From an uncultured Spirochaetaceae bacterium (GTDB lineage: Bacteria > Spirochaetota > Spirochaetia > Treponematales > Treponemataceae): a stretch of 5,697 nt of DNA. Both the position numbers and the translations under genes were made by a program. This document shows, one piece after another, positions 1-5,041 of the stretch (position 1 is its first letter; every line of letters begins with the position of its first letter). The stretch lies in the NCBI GenBank assembly GCA_902773215.1, contig CACYDQ010000248.1, forward strand, positions 1 to 5,697, in the 5' to 3' direction. The notes beneath the pieces were generated by a model. It did no database searches. It was not told where the DNA came from and saw only the letters and a program-made list of their open reading frames with translations.

Positions 1-1047
1 AAGACAGGAAGCGGAATAGAAACCAAGTTCGACACCTTCTATTTCATGTGCGTCGCGGTGTTCGCAGGATACTTCGAGTACGTGTGCGAGTCGCTGCCGG
101 GACGTGCCGCGGCAATCACCCTGCTGATTACCGGCACCTTCTTCTTCAGCTATATACGGGGTAACATCACGGCCCTGTTCGTGGACATTCAGGAAAAAAA
201 AGATAAGGGATTGAAAACGATGAAGGATATGAACGGACATTTTATCATCTGCGGGTGGAGGCCGGGATTTGAGAAAATCCTCAAGACCGTCCTCAAGGCG
301 AACCCCGACATAAGCACGGACATGATTGTCCTGATAAACGAGGCCCCCGAGCAGATGCAGCTGCTCAAAAGCCATGACTCCTACAAGGACATAAGCTATG
401 TGGCGGGGGACTTCACGGACGAGTCCACGCTCAAGCGTGCCTGCATAAAGGAGGCCGAGCGCATCCTCGTCATCTCCGACAAGTCCAAGGACTACTCGGA
501 GCTGGAGGTGGACTCCCGCACCGTCCTTGCCGTCCTGACGATAGAGAACCTGAACCCGGGCCTCTACGTGGTCGCAGAGCTGATGAGCCCCAAGTTCGAG
601 AAGCACCTGAAGCTGGCCCACTGCGACGAGATAATCCTGACCCAGGACTACGAGCAGGCCCTGCTCGCGACGGCCTCCAGCGGCCAGGGCTACAGCCACG
701 TCATAAGCACGCTGATAAGCAGCAACGACGCGAGCTCAGGCATACTGATCGGGGATATCCCGCATGAGTTCATAGGGAAGACCTACGGCGATCTCAAGGC
801 ATACGAGGCCGACAAGCGCGAGCAGCACGGGCTGCTCATCGGCATCCTGCTGAACTCCGGCAACTTCCACCACCGGCGGACGGAGGCCCTGCGCGAGGCG
901 CAGAAGAACCCGGACATCAGCAAGATAATCGACAACCTGCAGAAGGTCAAGCTGCTCAAGAGCAACGAGCCGCTGCTTGCCCCGGCTTCCGCCTTCGTCA
1001 TTCCCAGGCATTCCAAGGCGATATTCGTGCGCGGCAAGGCAAACTAA
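1..1047 (+). CDS. Two-TM ion channel with RCK (TrkA-N) domain, 5' partial
   Basis: The reading frame is open from base 1, so the true start lies upstream; 348 residues are visible. Residues 10-35 align with a K+ channel pore helix and filter (FDTFYF... then FAGYFEYV... then LPGRAAAI). Residues 36-58 are the hydrophobic inner helix. Residues about 78-215 form an RCK_N/TrkA-N Rossmann-like domain, with the strand HFIICGWRPGF at 83-93, then GDFTDESTL and a SDKS turn. From about 245 to the end lies an RCK_C-like region (IPHEFIGKTYGDL, LLIGILL) carrying a charged helical insert around residues 287-322. RCK domains gate membrane channels in response to cytoplasmic ligands. Two oddities: the filter is GYFE rather than GYGD, and the glycine motif of the Rossmann fold is GWRPG, not GxGxxG. 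Cation specificity is therefore uncertain. The next gene, a CNBD protein, is 12 bases downstream and probably co-transcribed. Confidence 0.85.
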   Translation, partial: KTGSGIETKFDTFYFMCVAVFAGYFEYVCESLPGRAAAITLLITGTFFFSYIRGNITALFVDIQEKKDKGLKTMKDMNGHFIICGWRPGFEKILKTVLKANPDISTDMIVLINEAPEQMQLLKSHDSYKDISYVAGDFTDESTLKRACIKEAERILVISDKSKDYSELEVDSRTVLAVLTIENLNPGLYVVAELMSPKFEKHLKLAHCDEIILTQDYEQALLATASSGQGYSHVISTLISSNDASSGILIGDIPHEFIGKTYGDLKAYEADKREQHGLLIGILLNSGNFHHRRTEALREAQKNPDISKIIDNLQKVKLLKSNEPLLAPASAFVIPRHSKAIFVRGKAN

Positions 1048-1059
1048 GGGGGTACGGCT

Positions 1060-1578
1060 ATGGAAAAGAAGAACTTTGAGGACATACTGCCCAAGCTCGT
1101 CAAGATTCCGCTCTTCTCGGACTTTGACCCGGCGAAGGCGGAGGACAAGGCGATCCTTGAGCAGCTGTACGAGGGAATCGGGATAAAGACCTTCAAGGCC
1201 GGTCAGGTGATAATAAAGGAGGGGGATGTCGGCGACGAGTTCTACATCCTCTACTCCGGCTCGGTGCACATCTCGCGTGCCACCCCTGCGGGCGACTCAA
1301 TCGCCCTCGCCGACCTGAACGCGAGCATGAACATCTTCTTCGGCGAGACCGCCCTGATCAGCAACGACACGAGGAGCGCGACCGTCACCGCCAACGAGGA
1401 ATGCAAGGTACTCGTCCTGACCAGCAAAAAGTTCCACGAACTGTGCCAGAAACAGAGCCTCCTGGGCTACCGGGTCATGCTCAAGCTGGCACAGCGGATG
1501 ATCAACACGATAAGCCAGACCAACAAGGACAAGGCCCTGCTCTACCAGGCCCTCTTCAACGAGATAGCCGGGAACTAG
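1060..1578 (+). CDS. Stand-alone cyclic nucleotide-binding domain protein
   Basis: This 172-residue protein is essentially one CNBD (Crp/PKA regulatory-subunit fold) flanked by helices. The beta-roll runs from about residue 44 to 122 (FKAGQVIIKEGDVGDEFYIL, then SGSVHISR). The phosphate-binding cassette is FFGETALISNDTRSATV at 93-109. It keeps the ribose-contacting Glu (E96) and the phosphate-binding Arg (R105), so cAMP or cGMP binding is likely; Thr97 replaces the usual Leu/Ile/Met. Residues 123-172 are helical (C-helix region) and contain no helix-turn-helix, so it is not a Crp-type transcription factor. The ATG at 1060 has the strong ribosome site AAGGGGG (1046-1052) seven bases upstream, overlapping the stop of the channel gene. 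Co-transcription suggests it is a regulatory partner of the channel; that link is inference. Its TAG overlaps the stop of the convergent GH5 gene by 4 bases. Confidence 0.9.
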   Translation: MEKKNFEDILPKLVKIPLFSDFDPAKAEDKAILEQLYEGIGIKTFKAGQVIIKEGDVGDEFYILYSGSVHISRATPAGDSIALADLNASMNIFFGETALISNDTRSATVTANEECKVLVLTSKKFHELCQKQSLLGYRVMLKLAQRMINTISQTNKDKALLYQALFNEIAGN

Positions 1579-2609
1579 CGCTTCATCGCGGACAGCACGC
1601 CGTCGATGACACTCTTCATGCGCTCGTCGCTCAGGCCGAAGTCCATCTTCCGGTAGCTCCAGGCGGCGCGGCTTATGCCGCACTCGGCGAAGGCGGCGTT
1701 GATGTCCTTGTACCAGGCGAGGGTGTCCTCCGGGCTTGCCCGGTCAATCACGCCGTATTCGCCGCAGTAGAGGGCGACACCCCGGTCCTCGCAGACCTTT
1801 ATTCCCGCCTGCCACTTGCGGACAAAGAAGTCCTTGTCATAGAGTTTGCTCTCATCGTCCACAGGGTTTATGAAGTCCGTCAGTCCCAGCTTCCGCGCCG
1901 CGTCGTTGTGCTGCGCGAAGGTCAGGGGGTAGCTCAGGTGGAAGTCCTCCGGCATGCCCGGAACCCAGTATGCCCCCTGGTGCGTGAACAGGAGGGGGTC
2001 ATAGCAGTGGAAGTTGTAGACGATGTTCCCGTCGGCGGGCGGATCCAGATCCTTGAGCGCGTCAATCGAATTGTTCCAGTAGCCGCCAATCAAGATTTTT
2101 ATCGTCGGGGAATAGTTCCTGATTATCTGGACGGCTTTAGCCGCAATCTTGTTCCAGGCATCGCTGTACGAGGGGGACGTAACCTCGTTCAGAAGCTCAA
2201 AGGCGAGCATGTCCTCGTTCCGGGCGAAGCGCCGCGCGAACTCCTCCCAGAGCGCGTAGAAATGTCCGTGCAGCTTCTCCTCGGCAAAGAAGTTGTTCTT
2301 GTCAGAGTCCGCATCGAACGAATAGCCCAGGGTCTTGTGCAAATCCAGGATAAGGCGCAGCCCGTTCTTCCGCGCCCATGCGATGGCGTTCTCTACGTAG
2401 CCGAAACCCTCTTCTATCAGGGAGCCGTCTTCTTTCTGGAAAACCTGCCAGTCCACGGGAAGGCGGACATGATCCAGTCCCCAGCCCGCGGCGACGGCGA
2501 AGTCGGCCTCACCTATGAAGGTCTTGTAATGCTCCTGCGTGTACTCCGAGCACTGGGACAACCAGCCCCCGAAGTCAACGCCCTTCTCGTATCCTGCAAA
2601 CCTTTTCAT
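1575..2609 (-). CDS. GH5 endo-beta-glucanase, CelC-like, cytoplasmic
   Basis: A 344-residue single-domain glycoside hydrolase family 5 (beta/alpha)8 barrel. It closely resembles Clostridium thermocellum CelC as I recall it, in both length and motifs. Visible signatures in order: VDFGGWLSQ at 11-19, HVRLPVDW with Arg49, LILDLHK with His91, FELLNEV with acid/base Glu142, YNFHCYDPLLFTHQ with His201 and Tyr203, LYCGEYGV with nucleophile Glu284, and AAWSYRKMDF with Trp317. All expected catalytic residues are present. The enzyme should cleave internal beta-1,4 (or mixed beta-1,3-1,4) glucan links with retention. There is no signal peptide, membrane segment or carbohydrate-binding module, so it probably acts in the cytoplasm on imported cello- or glucan-oligosaccharides. 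The ATG at 2609 is supported by AAGGAG (2615-2620) five bases upstream. Transcription is divergent from the GH30 gene. The exact substrate cannot be read from sequence; mannan-type GH5 activity is less likely. Confidence 0.93.
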   Translation of the reverse strand: MKRFAGYEKGVDFGGWLSQCSEYTQEHYKTFIGEADFAVAAGWGLDHVRLPVDWQVFQKEDGSLIEEGFGYVENAIAWARKNGLRLILDLHKTLGYSFDADSDKNNFFAEEKLHGHFYALWEEFARRFARNEDMLAFELLNEVTSPSYSDAWNKIAAKAVQIIRNYSPTIKILIGGYWNNSIDALKDLDPPADGNIVYNFHCYDPLLFTHQGAYWVPGMPEDFHLSYPLTFAQHNDAARKLGLTDFINPVDDESKLYDKDFFVRKWQAGIKVCEDRGVALYCGEYGVIDRASPEDTLAWYKDINAAFAECGISRAAWSYRKMDFGLSDERMKSVIDGVLSAMKR

Positions 2610-2645
2610 ACAAACTCCTTATATCTGTTCAAGCTAGCTGCCCCC

Positions 2646-2675
2646 ATTCTAGCATAAGCCCCCGTCTGTCCGCAA
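2646..2675 (-). promoter_or_regulatory. Putative sigma70-type promoter of the GH5 gene
   Basis: Read on the minus strand, TTGCGG (2670-2675) is followed after 18 bases by TAGAAT (2646-2651). The -10 is preceded by TGC, an extended -10 feature. The predicted transcript would begin near 2639 and have a leader of about 30 bases holding the AAGGAG ribosome site. The -10 is good and the -35 is weak. Identified by eye only. Confidence 0.5.
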
Positions 2676-2695
2676 GAGAAGCCTCCGCCCTGCCA

Positions 2696-2724
2696 TTGAA
2701 CAAGCAGCCGCGCGGTGTTAGACT
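2696..2724 (+). promoter_or_regulatory. Putative sigma70-type promoter of the GH30 gene
   Basis: TTGAAC (2696-2701), a 17-base spacer and TAGACT (2719-2724) form a plausible promoter. The expected start point, near 2731, is only about four bases before the ATG at 2735, which would give an almost leaderless mRNA. The spacer contains the perfect palindrome CCGCGCGG (2708-2715). The -35 is separated by 20 bases from the -35 of the divergent GH5 promoter, so one regulator could affect both genes. Confidence 0.4.
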
Positions 2725-2726
2725 GG

Positions 2727-2733
2727 AAAGGAG
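2727..2733 (+). promoter_or_regulatory. Shine-Dalgarno-like AAAGGAG unusually close to GH30 start
   Basis: AAAGGAG ends one base before the ATG at 2735, where 5-9 bases is normal. No alternative ATG or GTG in frame gives a better start: the protein family begins just before the FEGWG motif, which is at residues 19-23 when counting from this ATG. The site could be poorly used, or the match could be partly accidental if the mRNA starts inside it. Confidence 0.35.
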
Positions 2734-2734
2734 C

Positions 2735-4210
2735 ATGAAAGAGATTGTCATAGATCCCGCCTCCCGTTCGCCGTTCAACGGGGGAAAATTCGAAGGCTGG
2801 GGCTCAAGCTTCTGCTGGTGGGCCAACAGGATAGGCTATAGCGACCGACTGACCGGAGAGGCAGCCCGGCTCTTCTACGGGCAGGGCGAAGGGGAGCTTG
2901 GGCTGAACATCATCCGCTACAACATCGGTGGCGGCGATGACACGTCCCACCATCACATCAGACGGACAGACTCCGCCATACCCGGCTACCTCGTAAAGCA
3001 GGGGGACGGCAGCCTTGCCTACGACTGGACGGCGGACGAGCGGCAGCGGAATGTCCTTGTGGCCGCAGTCCGGGCGGCTGGCACGGCCGCAATCGTGGAG
3101 GCCTTTTCCAATTCCCCGCCCTACTTCATGTGCAAAAGCGGCTGCTCTTCCGGGGCCGAAAAGCCGGAAGAGGACAACCTGCTTCCCGGCCAGTACGAAG
3201 CCTTCGCCGACTACCTCGCGGCTGTCGCAGAGCACTTCCAGACAGACTGGGGCATACGATTCCAGAGCCTGGACCCGATGAACGAACCCGCATCCGCCTA
3301 CTGGGGTGCGATGAGCGAGAAGCAGGAGGGCTGTCACTTTGACCCGGGCGAAAGCCAGTCACGGGTGCTCCTTGCGACAAAGCGCGCACTTGACCGGCAC
3401 GGGCTTTCCGGCATCATCCTCTGCGGGACGGATGAGACGAGCATCGACGTGCAGATTGACTCCTTTACAAAGCTCTCGCCGGAAGCCCGGGATGCCATTG
3501 CGCGGATTGACACGCACAGCTACATGGGGAGCAGGCGAGAGGAGCTCCAAGAGCTTGCGGTTCGGAACGGCAAGAATCTCTGGATGAGCGAGGTGGACGG
3601 CGGTGATGTCGCCGGGGTGAGCGCGGGCGAGATGGGGGCAGCCCTCGCCCTTGCCCGCAGGATTATCACGGATCTGAACGGACTTGAAGCTTCCGCCTGG
3701 ATTCTCTGGCAGCTCATAGACAGCCACATTTCCTCAGAGGGGATGAACGGCAACAAGGACAGCGGAATGCCCGACACGCAGGGCGGCTACTGGGGGATTG
3801 CCGTGGCCGACCACGACCGGGGCGAACTTGTGCTGACCAAGAAGTACTGGGCCTTCTGGCAGTTCACGCACTTTATCCGCCCGGGAATGCGGCTGCTCAG
3901 AATTGCAGAAACGGCAGCGACTGCAACGGGTACGGGCGACACGGCGGACTGCCTTGCCGCATACGACGAAGAAAACGGTACGCTCGTCATCGTCGCGGTG
4001 AACTACCTGTCCTGCCCCCGCTTCTTCACTGCGGACATCAGCGCGTTCCTGCATGACAGACACAGGCGGCCTGGCATCCGGGCCTACCGCACGAGCGGCA
4101 GCCTGACGGATGGCGAGAACGCCGCCCCGGCCGAATGCGGCCACATCCGCTGGGGGCATCTCAAGGCATGCCTGCGCGGCAACTCCATCACGACATTCGT
4201 GATTGGCTAA
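2735..4210 (+). CDS. GH30 glycoside hydrolase, endo-beta-1,6-galactanase-like
   Basis: A 491-residue clan GH-A enzyme of family GH30, most like the subfamily 5 endo-beta-1,6-galactanases. The signs are FEGWGSSFCWWAN (19-31), IIRYNIGGGD (59-68), EAFSNSPPYFM (122-132), LDPMNEPASAYW with acid/base Glu184, DTHSY (259-263), WMSEVDGG with nucleophile Glu286, and ILWQLIDSH (323-331). Residues from about 385 to 491 form the beta-rich C-terminal domain typical of the family, so the protein looks full length. It should cleave beta-1,6-linked galactan, as in arabinogalactan side chains; beta-1,6-glucan is an alternative. The N-terminus is MKEIVIDPAS..., with no signal peptide or membrane segment, and the protein has several cysteines, both fitting a cytoplasmic location. 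Counterparts known from fungi are secreted. An upstream in-frame TTG at 2696 was not chosen because it lies in the promoter and has no ribosome site. Its stop overlaps that of xth by 4 bases. Confidence 0.9.
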   Translation: MKEIVIDPASRSPFNGGKFEGWGSSFCWWANRIGYSDRLTGEAARLFYGQGEGELGLNIIRYNIGGGDDTSHHHIRRTDSAIPGYLVKQGDGSLAYDWTADERQRNVLVAAVRAAGTAAIVEAFSNSPPYFMCKSGCSSGAEKPEEDNLLPGQYEAFADYLAAVAEHFQTDWGIRFQSLDPMNEPASAYWGAMSEKQEGCHFDPGESQSRVLLATKRALDRHGLSGIILCGTDETSIDVQIDSFTKLSPEARDAIARIDTHSYMGSRREELQELAVRNGKNLWMSEVDGGDVAGVSAGEMGAALALARRIITDLNGLEASAWILWQLIDSHISSEGMNGNKDSGMPDTQGGYWGIAVADHDRGELVLTKKYWAFWQFTHFIRPGMRLLRIAETAATATGTGDTADCLAAYDEENGTLVIVAVNYLSCPRFFTADISAFLHDRHRRPGIRAYRTSGSLTDGENAAPAECGHIRWGHLKACLRGNSITTFVIG

Positions 4211-5037
4211 AAGTCAGACAGCTCCAGCACAATCGGGGCGTGGTCGCGGCGGTCGCCGGAGTCCATCATGGCTGAAGCTGTGACCGCCGGGTTCAGGCGG
4301 GACGAGACGAGGAAGTAGTCTATGCGCCAGCCCGCGTTGTTCAGCTTGCTCGTCTTGACCCGCTGGGACCACCAGGAGTAGGCTCCCGTCTCCTGCCCGT
4401 GAACCAGGCGGAATGTATCGGTAAAGCCCGCCGCAAGTAAGTTCGTAAAGCCCTGCCGCTCCTCGTCGGTGAAGCCCGCCGAAAAGTGGTTGGAGTCCGG
4501 GTTGGCAAGGTCGATTTCCTCATGGGCGGCGTTAAAGTCCCCGCAGGCGATGACGGGCTTGGTCGCATCCAGCTTCTTCAGGTACTCCGTGAAGCACGCG
4601 TCCCACTGCTGCCGGTCAGCCAGGCGCACAAGGCCGTCTCCCGAGTTCGGCGTGTAGACGTTTACAAAGAAGAAGGACGGCGTTTCGAGCGTCAGGATAC
4701 GCCCCTCGCTGTCCATCGTGTCCGGCGCACCGATTGCGGGGCTGTCAGCCTGTACGTCCAGCCCCTTCCGCCACAGGCTCATCGTCCCCGCGTAGCCCTT
4801 CTTGGCAGGGGGGCGGGAACTGCCCCATGCGGTCCCGTAGTCAGGGAAAAACGAGGCGAGCACCTCCGTGTGGGCAGCGGAAGGCCCGGTAGCGGGGAGC
4901 TTGGTCTCCTGTATTGCGATGCAGTCAGGCCGCGCGTCCGCGATGCGTCTCAGTACCTCGCGGGACTGGCCGGAGCGTTCGGAGTCCCCGGTCAGGGCAG
5001 CGTTGAGCGAATCTATGTTCCATGAAATGAACTTCAT
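4207..5037 (-). CDS. xth: Exodeoxyribonuclease III (AP endonuclease)
   Basis: A 276-residue exonuclease/endonuclease/phosphatase-fold enzyme of the Xth/ExoA family. It nicks DNA 5' to abasic sites and removes 3' blocking groups in cytoplasmic base-excision repair. Catalytic and metal residues are all visible: Asn7 (ISWNIDSLNAA), Glu44 (QETK), Tyr128 (NVYTPN), Asp167 and Asn169 (CGDFNAAHEEIDL), Asp240 (WRIDYFLVS), and Asp265 with His266 (DHAPI). The DNA-binding signatures GYAGT (81-85) and AGFTDEER (187-194) are also intact. Length is slightly above the usual 250-270, mostly in loops near residues 16-24 and 48-56. The ATG follows the ilvB stop by four bases, and only a weak purine stretch precedes it (GGGAC about nine bases upstream), so translation is probably coupled to ilvB. 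No dedicated promoter was seen; it may lie inside or before ilvB. Confidence 0.96.
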   Translation of the reverse strand: MKFISWNIDSLNAALTGDSERSGQSREVLRRIADARPDCIAIQETKLPATGPSAAHTEVLASFFPDYGTAWGSSRPPAKKGYAGTMSLWRKGLDVQADSPAIGAPDTMDSEGRILTLETPSFFFVNVYTPNSGDGLVRLADRQQWDACFTEYLKKLDATKPVIACGDFNAAHEEIDLANPDSNHFSAGFTDEERQGFTNLLAAGFTDTFRLVHGQETGAYSWWSQRVKTSKLNNAGWRIDYFLVSSRLNPAVTASAMMDSGDRRDHAPIVLELSDF

Positions 5038-5041
5038 TCTG

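Noticed and set aside
1401..2657. Long plus-strand open frame (418 codons) opposite the GH5 gene
   Set aside because: It runs through the end of the CNBD gene and then antisense to GH5. The product is a low-complexity Val/Glu/Arg/Leu mixture with no domain, and GH5 has full catalytic motifs. It is a composition shadow.
2696..2734. N-terminal extension of GH30 from a TTG at 2696
   Set aside because: The TTG is part of a likely -35 box, there is no ribosome site before it, and the extra 13 residues match nothing expected before the FEGWG motif.
2804..3337. Minus-strand open frame (177 codons) inside GH30
   Set aside because: Antisense to the catalytic core of GH30. No family resemblance; explained by GC-rich codon structure.
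4164..4173. Ten-base palindrome AGGCATGCCT near the GH30 3' end, as a terminator
   Set aside because: No T-tract follows it and it has no loop. Several 10-base palindromes are expected by chance in a window this size.
4486..5025. Plus-strand open frame (179 codons) opposite xth
   Set aside because: It lies wholly antisense to a gene with every exonuclease III motif intact and has no recognisable motif or ribosome site.
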